11,512 nucleotides of DNA from Candidatus Peregrinibacteria bacterium (GCA_023245725.1 JAHFJU010000047.1:1-11512), one strand, 5' to 3'; positions 1 through 7,742 are shown, numbered from the stretch's first letter. Translations and numbers: made by a program. The notes: generated by a model from the sequence alone, not told the origin.

Positions 1-3000
1 TTTCAGCATCAGCTGTACCAGCAAGATCACCACCAGTGATATCAAGCACAGGATCTGTATTTTGTGCAGTACCATTAGCATTCAAATCGAAGTAGATATT
101 TTCTGTTGTAGAAACATTTCGAGTTGGGACTGTGATCTTGGTTGTGGTATCAGCACCAACCTCTACAGTAACAGCGCCCGCTCCAGAAATTTGAATATCT
201 GTAGCTGCGTCGTATGAGCCATTACCGCTAACATCGAAGAACATAGTATCTCCAGCAGATGCAGAAGTTGCAGTAAGATACAATTCACCATTGATGAATT
301 CATCATCAGATAAGCGTGCTGTAGGATTTGTTACATATGCAGCGGCTAATGATTTATCAGCAGCAGCGGTGTATGTTCCATCACCATTAACATCGAGATA
401 AATTGAATCAGTAGTAGAGTCAGCTCCTGCATTGTATCTCCAAACTACAGCGTTACCTTGTACTGAAGAAGTACCTTCAAATGTATCAACACCAGCAGTA
501 GCAGCCATCTGAACAGTATCGTCAGCCATATTTACGGCGACGTTATTTCCAGTTGATGCCCCACCAACGTTAGCTTCAAGATAGTAAGTCTTTGTTAATC
601 CAGCAGCAACAGTTTCTTCACGAGAAGAATTGTCATCAAATGTGACAGTTAACAACTCAGAAACAGTTGTGCTTGTACCAGTAATATCAGTTACGCCTTC
701 AGCATCGACACCATATTTAGTGAATATAGATGCTTTAGTTGTAGAAAGATCCTCAGCTCCATTATAGAACTTGAACTGTGAAAGAGTGTCGCCTGCATCG
801 AGGTTAGCATTCAATGTGAATACCAAACGTTTTAGAGATACAGACCCACCGTTTGCAGTTACATTAAGACCGTAAAGTTTCAATGTTCCATTTTGGAGAA
901 TACTTGGTAGACCAGTAGTTGCCTTAGCAACGATTGGAGCAGCCTTGCGAACTACCATTGAGTTTATGTTTGATTGATTTGCAGTTGAAACATCAAGTGT
1001 CGAAACTGTTGTACCTGATCCAGAACCAACAGCCTCAAATGTATAAGCACCAGCTGTAGGTGAACCAGTTCCGTCAGCCGTATAGATACCAAGACGGATA
1101 GCATCAGCAGTAGCAGCGCCAGAGGCAATAGTATTCAAATCAGCCAAAATTTCGAGATTAGCAGTTGAATTTTTACCAACCATCAAATCAAGACCTGTAA
1201 ACTTAGCAACTCCGTTGCTCATTGTTCCAGTTTTAACCTCTGTAGCACCTACGCTATTTGTGTAGCGAAGTTTCACAGCAGTAATAGAACGAGAAACAGT
1301 AGTTACAGCTGCTTGTGAACCATTGTAATCAAATGGATCAGAAGCAACAGTTCCTTCAGCAAGAGCAACATCAAGTTTAGTTACCTTGAATGACTCGTTT
1401 GTTGCAGAGAATTGCTCTCGAGCAACTACGTTGTCTGTAGTACCAGCTACCAAAATAGCTGCACTTGGACTGCTCAATTCACGAACAGCCAATGAACCAG
1501 AAGTAGCAATTGTCTTAACTGGAGACTTTGTAGTCGAAGCTAAGTTCAAGTTATTTCCAGATGCAGTTACTGTATTCCCATCTTGGTCTTGTGCAGTAAT
1601 ATCTGAATCAGCATCAATACCTGCAGCAAGATATCGAGTAGCAGTAGGAGTACCTGAAAGGTTTACGCGAACAACCCATTTCTGAGTTTCAGATTTAGCA
1701 ATAGTCTGTGTAAGATTATTGAACTGTGCGCGGTAATAACCGTCTGTACCGATAGTACCAACTAAAGTTAGTCCTACATCACCAGTACCAATACGTGTGT
1801 ATGTGTTGCCAACTACCGAGTAAAGACCAACAGTCGTTACAATAGTATTTGCGGCAGTATCACCAAGATTATTTACGAATGTAGTATCAGTATCAGCCAT
1901 CAAGCGAACATTTACGCGAGTTACTTTTACTGATCCACCGTCGCCACCTTGGACAGAGAAACCAGCAAGATCAACCGCTTGTTCACCTTTAACGTGAGTT
2001 TCTGAAACTGGAGTTGAAGCAAGGCTCATAGTGAGGCTTGAAGCAACTGCAGTCATAGGCTTACCAAACAAATTACCACCAACGATGTCGCTAGTTGTAA
2101 GTGATTGATTAGCATCGTTATCACGAATGAAGTCTGTGCCTGTAAAGTCGAAACCTGCCTTGAATGCATTAGCTGCAACCAAAGAAGTATCAAGATCAGC
2201 AACTACAGACAAATGACGTGTCTGACCAGCAGCAATATCGAAATCGTCTGAGAAAGGCATTGCGTAGCTTGAGTTTGTAACAGAAGCAACTGTACCTTTC
2301 GAGTCGAGATCAACGAGCTTGATGTTCTTAACACGTGAAGCAAGGTGAGCATCGAAAACCTCAGCATAATTATTTGTACCAGCATCATCTGCCCAAGTAA
2401 TATTTGAAGATACTGAAGTAGCAGGATAAATCAATGCCGCAGTAACATCTGCAGTAGATGTATTTGCAGGAAGAGCTGTAATACGTGCGTAATATGTACC
2501 AGCTGTACCAGCTGTAACAGTATCAAGAGCAAGAGATACAACATCACCCACGGCCATATTAGCTAAATCATCAGCATCAGATTGGAAAGTAACAACACCA
2601 GCTGTAGTAATTTGACCAGCATCAAGATCAGTTGCTGCAGTACCAGATTGCTTAGCAGAAGCTGTATCCCAAGCTGTCTGTTGCATCATCAAGAAGAAAT
2701 CGCGGACAGTCAATGAACGGTCTGCGGTAATTGAGAAGCTAAAGAGAGTCTGGTTTGTAGTGTTCTTAGCAACGTTAGCTGCAAGAGGGCCATTGTCTGC
2801 AAAAGTGAGTTTACCACCTTGTAGAGCAACAGCTGTAACTGCACCTGAACCCATGCTATTTGTAACATTTGAACCAAAGTTATACTGCTTGTCTACAACA
2901 AGAGCGTCGCTTGTTTCATCCAAGTAGAATTTAACTGTGTCAGTTGTCTTACCTCCTAAAATGTCACATCGAACCTCGAAATTTCGGTTCTGGTTCTTTG

Positions 3001-4528
3001 AAATGACAAAAGGAGTAGCAAGAGCGAATACCAAACGATCTTTGTCGTTGATAGCAGAAGCAGAAGCAACAACACCATTTACTACACCCTCAGCTGCATA
3101 GCCAGGTTGTACCAATGAGAAGTTAGCCATGCTTGAACGAGCAAGAGTACCGCCGTTAGTCAATGTAACCTCGCGGATTTCAATGTCGTTAGCACCAGCA
3201 GTAACACGGAAGTTTCCACATTCTGCATTTGTCTGACCCAATGTTGGGCTAGAAATTGTAGAAACAGGAGCCATTGTTACAGTTCCTACAGAAACTGCAC
3301 CAATAGTAAATGTTGAGCCAGCAACAGGAAGACCTGAAACTGAGCCATTTGAACCAACAGCTACAACGCTGAACATGTGTTGATCGCTTGCAGTTGCAGT
3401 GTTAAGAGCAGCTACATCACCGCGAAGTGTCAATACACGAGGAGTACCAGACTTAACAACCATGTTAAGACCAGAGAACTCTACAGTGTTTGTATCTGAA
3501 GAAATTGTTTTACCTGATTTTAGGCGAGTTGCACCCTCGTAAACGTAAACGTTTGAAAAGTCAGCAACAACACCTGGGCCACTTCGTGAGAATTTAACTG
3601 AATCAACTGCTGTATCAGCAGCAGCTGACAAGCTGAATTGAAGAAGTGAAACGCTCTTAGAACCAAGTGGAAGAGTTGAACCAGCTGGCATGTTAGATGC
3701 GCTAGCTACAACTGAACCTCCAACTGGAGGAACATTCTGTTCTGGAGTTCCTGGATTTTCAGGAGTACCAGCAACAGCTGTCAAAGCACCGTCAACTACA
3801 TTCATACCTTCATCGAGAGCTTTCTGAACAGTCTCAGCATCTACGCCAAGAGCAGTAGCAGCAACTTCGAGAACGTCGATTTCGTTTTCAGCAGCGTAGT
3901 TAACTTGAGCATTCATAACTACGATAACCATAGCCTTGTTAGCACCAACCAATGGATCAAACTTTGTAGCACCACCCTGACCCATTAATTTGTTCTCAAC
4001 CATACAAGCTACAGCGCCCTTTGCATAATCAGGAATCAAAGCCTTGTCAGTGTAAGCGTTCAAAACAGTAGCATCACAGTCTTTTAGGCCAAGTGCTTTA
4101 GCAGCAGCTGTAGCCAATTGAGCGCGAGTCATTGTTTGTGCACCACCGAACATATTATCACCTACACCTGCGGTCCAGCCGAGAGTGTAAGCAGTATTTG
4201 CAGCAGCTGCATACCATTGTCCTGCTACATCAGTGAAAGGAGACACAGCAGTGTCAGCCAATACGCCGAAACCAGAAGTTAACATTTGGTAAGCAACAGC
4301 ACGATTAACAGTTAGACCGAAAGCTGGATCAGCAAGATCACAGTCAATCAATCCTTTATCACAAGCCTCATCAACTGCAGGAGCAGCCCATGAGAAGCCA
4401 GCAGCAGTAGCATCTGTACCAGCGTAAGCGCTAGCAATAGGTGCAACAACTACGAGGCTCGATAGAACAGAAAGGATTCCTACCGTGGCAAGCCAGCGGC
4501 GGAGACCCAAGAATCTTCGAGTATTCAT
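1..4528 (-). CDS. Secreted SLH-domain S-layer-like surface protein, 3'-partial (first 1,509 codons)
   Basis: One open frame runs from ATG at 4528 to the window edge with no stop. Residues 1-36 form a signal peptide: MNTRR basic start, hydrophobic core about 12-30, ASA/AYA cleavage sites at 32-36. Three SLH-type repeats follow at about 45-90, 97-148 (FTDV...TMTRAQLA) and 158-210 (YTD...KFDP). A Pro-rich linker lies near 254-268. Beyond it is a very long Thr/Ala/Val/Ser-rich beta region with recurring modules of about 110-150 residues that resemble Ig-like sandwiches. Asp/Asn/Gly loops (DVNGDG at 1379, DVSGNG at 1432, DLNANG at 1481) look calcium-binding. SLH domains in known families anchor proteins to cell-wall polymers, so this is probably the S-layer or a major adhesin. 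Codon choice is strongly skewed (GCT, GTT, ACT/ACA, TCA), consistent with high expression. Family placement beyond SLH is not recognised. The C-terminus is unseen. Confidence 0.9.
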   Translation of the reverse strand, partial: MNTRRFLGLRRWLATVGILSVLSSLVVVAPIASAYAGTDATAAGFSWAAPAVDEACDKGLIDCDLADPAFGLTVNRAVAYQMLTSGFGVLADTAVSPFTDVAGQWYAAAANTAYTLGWTAGVGDNMFGGAQTMTRAQLATAAAKALGLKDCDATVLNAYTDKALIPDYAKGAVACMVENKLMGQGGATKFDPLVGANKAMVIVVMNAQVNYAAENEIDVLEVAATALGVDAETVQKALDEGMNVVDGALTAVAGTPENPGTPEQNVPPVGGSVVASASNMPAGSTLPLGSKSVSLLQFSLSAAADTAVDSVKFSRSGPGVVADFSNVYVYEGATRLKSGKTISSDTNTVEFSGLNMVVKSGTPRVLTLRGDVAALNTATASDQHMFSVVAVGSNGSVSGLPVAGSTFTIGAVSVGTVTMAPVSTISSPTLGQTNAECGNFRVTAGANDIEIREVTLTNGGTLARSSMANFSLVQPGYAAEGVVNGVVASASAINDKDRLVFALATPFVISKNQNRNFEVRCDILGGKTTDTVKFYLDETSDALVVDKQYNFGSNVTNSMGSGAVTAVALQGGKLTFADNGPLAANVAKNTTNQTLFSFSITADRSLTVRDFFLMMQQTAWDTASAKQSGTAATDLDAGQITTAGVVTFQSDADDLANMAVGDVVSLALDTVTAGTAGTYYARITALPANTSTADVTAALIYPATSVSSNITWADDAGTNNYAEVFDAHLASRVKNIKLVDLDSKGTVASVTNSSYAMPFSDDFDIAAGQTRHLSVVADLDTSLVAANAFKAGFDFTGTDFIRDNDANQSLTTSDIVGGNLFGKPMTAVASSLTMSLASTPVSETHVKGEQAVDLAGFSVQGGDGGSVKVTRVNVRLMADTDTTFVNNLGDTAANTIVTTVGLYSVVGNTYTRIGTGDVGLTLVGTIGTDGYYRAQFNNLTQTIAKSETQKWVVRVNLSGTPTATRYLAAGIDADSDITAQDQDGNTVTASGNNLNLASTTKSPVKTIATSGSLAVRELSSPSAAILVAGTTDNVVAREQFSATNESFKVTKLDVALAEGTVASDPFDYNGSQAAVTTVSRSITAVKLRYTNSVGATEVKTGTMSNGVAKFTGLDLMVGKNSTANLEILADLNTIASGAATADAIRLGIYTADGTGSPTAGAYTFEAVGSGSGTTVSTLDVSTANQSNINSMVVRKAAPIVAKATTGLPSILQNGTLKLYGLNVTANGGSVSLKRLVFTLNANLDAGDTLSQFKFYNGAEDLSTTKASIFTKYGVDAEGVTDITGTSTTVSELLTVTFDDNSSREETVAAGLTKTYYLEANVGGASTGNNVAVNMADDTVQMAATAGVDTFEGTSSVQGNAVVWRYNAGADSTTDSIYLDVNGDGTYTAAADKSLAAAYVTNPTARLSDDEFINGELYLTATSASAGDTMFFDVSGNGSYDAATDIQISGAGAVTVEVGADTTTKITVPTRNVSTTENIYFDLNANGTAQNTDPVLDITGGDLAGTADAE

Positions 4529-4536
4529 ATTGAATT

Positions 4537-4549
4537 CGTAAGAATTAAG
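4537..4549 (-). promoter_or_regulatory. Candidate -10 elements of the S-layer-like gene
   Basis: Read on the minus strand, CTTAAT (4549-4544) is followed two bases later by CTTACG (4542-4537), which ends eight bases before the ATG. The second sits where the other genes in the window have their -10-like hexamer. The first would give a leader of about eight bases. No Shine-Dalgarno sequence lies between either hexamer and the start, and no clear -35 is visible. Confidence 0.45.
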
Positions 4550-4793
4550 TAATTAAAATAACAATTCCGGTAATGTATAAGCCACAAAAGCGACTTAACA
4601 ACGAGGAGTAAACCGGCGTAACCTCCCCTACTCTCATATGTAAGGTGCGCGTCGACCACGTAAACCTACAAAAGAGATATAACAAAGAAAATTAATATAA
4701 GGATATGTATCGCAACCGCAGTAACAGGAGAAAAACGTATACACTTTATTCATCGCGACGTACCGAGTTTTCAATGAACGCAACAATACTCAA

Positions 4794-4862
4794 CACCTAT
4801 GCCGCAAACCGGCAACAGGTGGCTAAAAACGCTTGTCCTAAGCAATAAACTGAGTTTTTGCC
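4794..4862. other. Two adjacent nested hairpins, candidate structured RNA
   Basis: Hairpin 1 (4794-4821): CACCT and TGCCG pair with CGGCA and AGGTG around the loop CAAAC, giving ten base pairs with a 1x2 internal bulge. Hairpin 2 (4821-4862): GGC-T-AAAAAC pairs with GTTTTT-GCC, nine base pairs with one bulged T, and encloses a small GCTT/AAGC hairpin. The two share or abut base 4821. The strand of any RNA is unknown. On the minus strand it could lie in a long leader of the surface-protein mRNA, and on the plus strand it could be an independent RNA or terminator-like element. It does not match a riboswitch consensus I know. Confidence 0.4.
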
Positions 4863-4906
4863 ATAAAAATTCTGAGAAAATTTATCAAAGCTAATCTGTT
4901 AAGTCA

Positions 4907-4966
4907 AACCTGTTTTCTAACCTGAAATTAACCTGAAAATGTAGTAAACAGCTTGCTAACCTGAAA
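4907..4966. repeat. Direct repeats of TAACCTGAAA, phased 11-12 bases
   Basis: AACCTG occurs at 4907, 4919, 4930 and 4958. The copies at 4918-4927, 4929-4938 and 4957-4966 share the full ten bases TAACCTGAAA. Successive start spacings are 12, 11 and 28 bases. An 11-base period of short direct repeats is typical of binding sites for OmpR/PhoB-family response regulators (established for PhoB and PhoP boxes); that reading here is inference. Confidence 0.5.
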
Positions 4967-5133
4967 AGCTCACGAAATTAAACTAATATATTGCGATCAT
5001 GTTACCAAATTAGAGGTGACAACAGTAGACACATATTGCAGAATATACTTATTTTCGCTTGATTTCATGTTTGACGAGAAGGCTTTCTTATCGCCTTTCA
5101 ACGTTTGCACTAAAACAACATGCCAAATCGACA

Positions 5134-5157
5134 TTGATTTTTTGCCTTATATATAAG
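5134..5157 (+). promoter_or_regulatory. Candidate promoter of tRNA-Glu
   Basis: TTGATT (5134-5139) is followed by the AT-only TATATATAA stretch (5148-5156), about 22-30 bases before the tRNA start. The spacing to any single -10 hexamer is shorter than the usual 17 bases, so the assignment is weak. Confidence 0.25.
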
Positions 5158-5178
5158 AAAATGCGCCGTGCTAAGTGC

Positions 5179-5255
5179 GCCGCGTTCGTCTAGTGGTCTA
5201 GGACGCCACCCTCTCACGGTGGAGATCAGGGGTTCAAATCCCCTACGCGGTACCA
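5179..5255 (+). tRNA. tRNA-Glu (anticodon CTC), CCA encoded
   Basis: A full cloverleaf can be drawn. Acceptor GCCGCGT pairs with ACGCGGT (first pair is G-U), the anticodon stem is CCACC/GGTGG with loop CTCTCAC (anticodon CTC at 5213-5215), and the T stem is AGGGG/CCCCT with loop TTCAAAT. Discriminator A and CCA are encoded. It decodes GAG. It stands alone, 118 bases before dnaJ. Confidence 0.95.
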
Positions 5256-5358
5256 TTTTTAACGTAAAAAAAATCCTGTAAAAAATATAAAATACGCCCT
5301 TGGGTAGACGTAGAATACTCAAAAATAAAAACGCCTACTCAAACGACTACTTACGACT

Positions 5359-5364
5359 TATAAT
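5359..5364 (+). promoter_or_regulatory. -10 box of dnaJ (TATAAT), probably leaderless mRNA
   Basis: A perfect TATAAT ends nine bases before the dnaJ ATG (5374). Transcription would start about 5371-5374, leaving at most a few leader bases. AAAGG just after the box is too close to the start to serve as a normal ribosome-binding site. No -35 consensus is seen at the expected distance. Confidence 0.6.
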
Positions 5365-5373
5365 CCAAAGGCT

Positions 5374-6507
5374 ATGGCACAAAATTTATACGAAATACTT
5401 GGGTTGCAAAAAAATGCTAGTGAAGATGAAATAAAAAGAGCTTACCGAAAGCTCGCACAAAAATATCACCCTGATACATCTAGCGGAGATAAAGCCGGCG
5501 AACAAAAATTTAAAGAGGCTACCACAGCTTATGAGGTGCTTTCTGACAAGCAGAAACGCTCACAGTATGACCAATTTGGCGACAATGCATTTGGACAACA
5601 AAATGGTGGATTCAACGGACAAGGAGCAAATGGATTCGACATGAATGGATTTGGCGATAACCTAGCCGATATATTCGAATCATTTTTTGGAGGGCAACAA
5701 GGTGGCAACGGAAGACAAGGCAGAAGCCAAAGCGCACGAGGCAACGACAGGGCTCTCGACATAACACTGACATTTGAAGAAGCGGCATTTGGCACTGAAA
5801 AAAGTTTCGACATGGAGAAAATTTCTCGCTGCGAAAGATGCGACGGCTCGGGTGCACTTCCTGGGTCAAAAATTTCTACATGCAGCACATGTAATGGTAG
5901 CGGAGAGGTGCGAGTAGTTAAAAATACCATGCTTGGTCAGATGACTACCCGTCGAGTATGCGACCGCTGTAGAGGAGAGGGATCGATACCTGAAAAGCCA
6001 TGTGATAAATGCAGTGGAATCGGGGTAGTCAGACGAGAAGAGAAACTAAAAATCAAAATACCGGCAGGTGTTGACAGCGGCGCAACGCTAAAAATTACAG
6101 GCAAAGGAGATAGCGCGCCACGCGGTGGAGAAAGCGGCGATTTATATGTAAATATAGGTGTAAAAGCACATAAACAATTCACTCGAAAAGGCAGTGATGT
6201 TTATAGCGAACAGTCAATTGATCTACTGCAAGCAATTCTGGGTAGTAACACGGATATACAAACAGCACACGGAGCGCTTAACATGAAGGTACCTTCGGGT
6301 ACTCAAAGTGGGCGGCTATTCAAATTGAAAGAATACGGAATACCAAGGCTTGGCCGAGAAGGAAAAGGCGACCACTACGTGAAGCTGATTGTTGATATTC
6401 CACAAAAAATCTCAAAGAAGGAAAGAGAATTGTATATGCAACTTGCAACCGAGAAAGGAATAGACGTATCAGACGAAAAGGGCTTTCTAGGCAAGATTTT
6501 CGAATAG
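5374..6507 (+). CDS. dnaJ: Chaperone protein DnaJ (Hsp40)
   Basis: This 377-residue protein has the complete type I DnaJ layout. A J domain covers about 1-70 with HPD at 32-34, the motif that stimulates DnaK ATPase. A Gly/Phe-rich segment spans about 70-118. The zinc-binding domain has four CxxCxGxG repeats (Cys pairs at 153/156, 170/173, 196/199 and 210/213), followed by the C-terminal substrate-binding beta domains (about 222-350). Length is normal for the family. The role known for the family is cytosolic: it binds unfolded proteins, delivers them to DnaK and works with GrpE. Neither dnaK nor grpE is adjacent, and no CIRCE-like heat-shock operator is evident upstream. The start is fixed by the TATAAT box and by family alignment. 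It stops at TAG, and the next gene begins 109 bases on under its own promoter. Confidence 0.97.
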   Translation: MAQNLYEILGLQKNASEDEIKRAYRKLAQKYHPDTSSGDKAGEQKFKEATTAYEVLSDKQKRSQYDQFGDNAFGQQNGGFNGQGANGFDMNGFGDNLADIFESFFGGQQGGNGRQGRSQSARGNDRALDITLTFEEAAFGTEKSFDMEKISRCERCDGSGALPGSKISTCSTCNGSGEVRVVKNTMLGQMTTRRVCDRCRGEGSIPEKPCDKCSGIGVVRREEKLKIKIPAGVDSGATLKITGKGDSAPRGGESGDLYVNIGVKAHKQFTRKGSDVYSEQSIDLLQAILGSNTDIQTAHGALNMKVPSGTQSGRLFKLKEYGIPRLGREGKGDHYVKLIVDIPQKISKKERELYMQLATEKGIDVSDEKGFLGKIFE

Positions 6508-6600
6508 ATTGTTAGCAAAAAACTGCATTCATAAATATTCCAACTCTCTTTAAGAAGCGCATAATTTAATTTGGAGCTTGGTAAATGGCGCTTATGTTTA

Positions 6601-6606
6601 TATAAT
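6601..6606 (+). promoter_or_regulatory. -10 box of the membrane-protein gene (TATAAT)
   Basis: TATAAT ends ten bases before the ATG at 6617, the same arrangement as dnaJ; both starts are preceded by GCT. It favours the 6617 start over an in-frame TTG at 6578, which would put this promoter inside the coding region. Confidence 0.55.
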
Positions 6607-6616
6607 AACGAACGCT

Positions 6617-7183
6617 ATGCTAAAACTCTCTTGGGATCTATTCGTAATAGTAATATTCACAGTAATTGTTGCCTACAGCATTATAATAGGCCGCGAAAAA
6701 ACGCTTCGAGTAACCATAGCGACATATTTGGCCATACTAACAGCAGACGGGCTCGGCAATCTTTTCAAACAATACGTTTTTTCATCGAAACAATTTATTT
6801 CGATTATGCACACCGTAGGTATTGGAACAGAAGACTATACGCTCATTTTAATTAAGATACTCGTCTGTATAGCCGCAATCGTTATTGTGACTATAAAAGG
6901 CGGTTTTTCGGTGCAATCAAATTTTTTAAACGGGGGCGCAGTTGGAGTAGTCATGAATATGATATTCGGATTTTTGAGTGCTGGGCTACTAATTAGTACA
7001 TTTCTTGTATATGCGTCGGGCGCATCTTTCGTTTCTGGATCAGTAACTATAAGTAACGAAGCACTCAACGAGGCATATAATCAATCAGAGATGATTAGAA
7101 TGATGATTGATAACTATAATTTCTGGTTCTCAGTCCCCTCTTTGGCCTTTCTTATAACAAGTTTATTCAATACCGCAGAATAG
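6617..7183 (+). CDS. Multi-pass membrane protein of unknown function
   Basis: This is a 188-residue hydrophobic protein that I do not recognise. Predicted membrane segments lie at about 6-24, 30-48 (broken by Asp44), 74-94 and 107-134, with a further hydrophobic stretch at 170-184 near the C-terminus. A hydrophilic segment rich in Asn, Glu and Met (about 145-168) precedes that last stretch. The basic motif GREK at 25-28 follows the first segment. The number and spacing of helices loosely recall small CvpA-like integral membrane proteins, but no diagnostic residue supports that, so treat it as a guess. There is no signal-peptide cleavage site. It lies between dnaJ and tRNA-Lys with its own TATAAT box, so no functional partner can be read from context. 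Stop is TAG. Confidence 0.8.
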   Translation: MLKLSWDLFVIVIFTVIVAYSIIIGREKTLRVTIATYLAILTADGLGNLFKQYVFSSKQFISIMHTVGIGTEDYTLILIKILVCIAAIVIVTIKGGFSVQSNFLNGGAVGVVMNMIFGFLSAGLLISTFLVYASGASFVSGSVTISNEALNEAYNQSEMIRMMIDNYNFWFSVPSLAFLITSLFNTAE

Positions 7184-7223
7184 TGTTGAAGAAAAAAAAT
7201 GAATATGCTAAAAGTGTGTAGCT

Positions 7224-7229
7224 TATAAT
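7224..7229 (+). promoter_or_regulatory. -10 box of tRNA-Lys (TATAAT)
   Basis: A perfect TATAAT lies 31 bases before the mature tRNA 5' end, a sensible distance for a tRNA precursor with a short 5' leader. The -35 region is not recognisable. Confidence 0.5.
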
Positions 7230-7260
7230 TTGCGTTTATACGCATTAAAAGTAAAAACTC

Positions 7261-7336
7261 GGGTCGGTAGCTCAGTTGGTAGAGCAACAGCCTTTTAAGC
7301 TGATGGTCGCGGGTTCGATCCCCGCCCGACCCACCA
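7261..7336 (+). tRNA. tRNA-Lys (anticodon TTT), CCA encoded
   Basis: Acceptor GGGTCGG pairs perfectly with CCGACCC. D arm AGCTCAGTTGGTAGAGC is canonical. Anticodon loop CTTTTAA carries TTT at 7294-7296. The T arm is CGCGGG/CCCGCC-like with TTCGATC. Discriminator A and CCA are encoded. The outermost anticodon-stem pair is an A-A mismatch, the only irregularity. Confidence 0.96.
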
Positions 7337-7381
7337 GGTTCGCCCTAATAGATAAACATTTTTGGCACGAAAATTGGAAAT

Positions 7382-7403
7382 GTTTTTTGACGTTCTAAAA
7401 AAC
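7382..7403 (+). terminator. Possible weak terminator after tRNA-Lys
   Basis: GTTTTTT and AAAAAAC form a seven-pair, nearly all-AT stem around an eight-base loop, 45 bases after the tRNA. The stem is weak and has no following T run, so this is only a possibility. Confidence 0.2.
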
Positions 7404-7491
7404 TTACGCCTTCATTAAGTTTCGCGGCTTAAATATCGGTAAATAACCTATTATGCCTATTTGCAAATTAATCACTATTATTTTACAGATG

Positions 7492-7505
7492 TTTTCCCGG
7501 GAAAA
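7492..7505. repeat. Perfect 14-base palindrome TTTTCCCGGGAAAA
   Basis: Both strands read TTTTCCCGGGAAAA. With no loop it is more like a protein-binding dyad than an RNA hairpin. It lies 250 bases upstream of a gene for a predicted DNA-binding protein and three bases before another inverted repeat. Confidence 0.6.
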
Positions 7506-7508
7506 GAA

Positions 7509-7542
7509 CGTGAATTCGCCCAGTAATTACAGTAAATTCACG
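7509..7542. repeat. Inverted repeat CGTGAATT...AATTCACG
   Basis: Perfect eight-base arms (7509-7516 and 7535-7542) flank an 18-base centre that itself contains the palindrome GTAATTAC (7523-7530). It could be an operator or a cruciform-type site. No binding protein is known from the sequence alone. Confidence 0.55.
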
Positions 7543-7742
7543 ATAATTCGCGTATCAGTTAGTCTAATAACTACGCTAGTAGTGCGGCAATGATTATAAA
7601 TAACAAGTGACTACACAATAAACAAACCGAATAAAATTTACCGCATATTCAACGATTACTCAAAAATACATTTCAGAATCACGCTACATTAGTTGCTTGA
7701 TAGTTTTGTTATAGTTGGGTAATCAATGAGGAGTCAAAATCA

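Larger units (their letters stand above)
4529..5178. other. 650-base non-coding region between the S-layer-like gene and tRNA-Glu
   Basis: I see no convincing gene here on either strand. It holds the start signals of the surface-protein gene at the left, a pair of nested hairpins (4794-4862), phased TAACCTGAAA repeats (4907-4966), a 7-base dyad TGTTACC/GGTGACA with an 8-base spacer (5000-5021), and an AT-rich stretch just before tRNA-Glu. A palindrome CTTATATATAAG is at 5146-5157. The length is large for a compact genome and suggests regulatory or RNA-coding content. Confidence 0.6.

Noticed and set aside
1386..1685. 99-codon plus-strand open frame
   Set aside because: It lies wholly antisense to the surface-protein gene, whose frame is continuous with a signal peptide, SLH repeats and strong codon bias.
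4794..4862. Known riboswitch (cyclic di-GMP, fluoride, cobalamin)
   Set aside because: The conserved cores of these families are not present on either strand; only generic pairing is seen.
5110..5322. 70-codon minus-strand open frame containing RRGFEPLISTV-like residues
   Set aside because: It is the antisense of tRNA-Glu, a well-known source of spurious hypothetical proteins.
5529..6182. Several minus-strand frames of 81-133 codons
   Set aside because: Shadows of dnaJ, whose domain structure is complete.
6571..6855. 94-codon plus-strand frame overlapping the membrane-protein gene
   Set aside because: Its composition is not protein-like, and it overlaps the hydrophobic frame that has a promoter-like box and a proper start.
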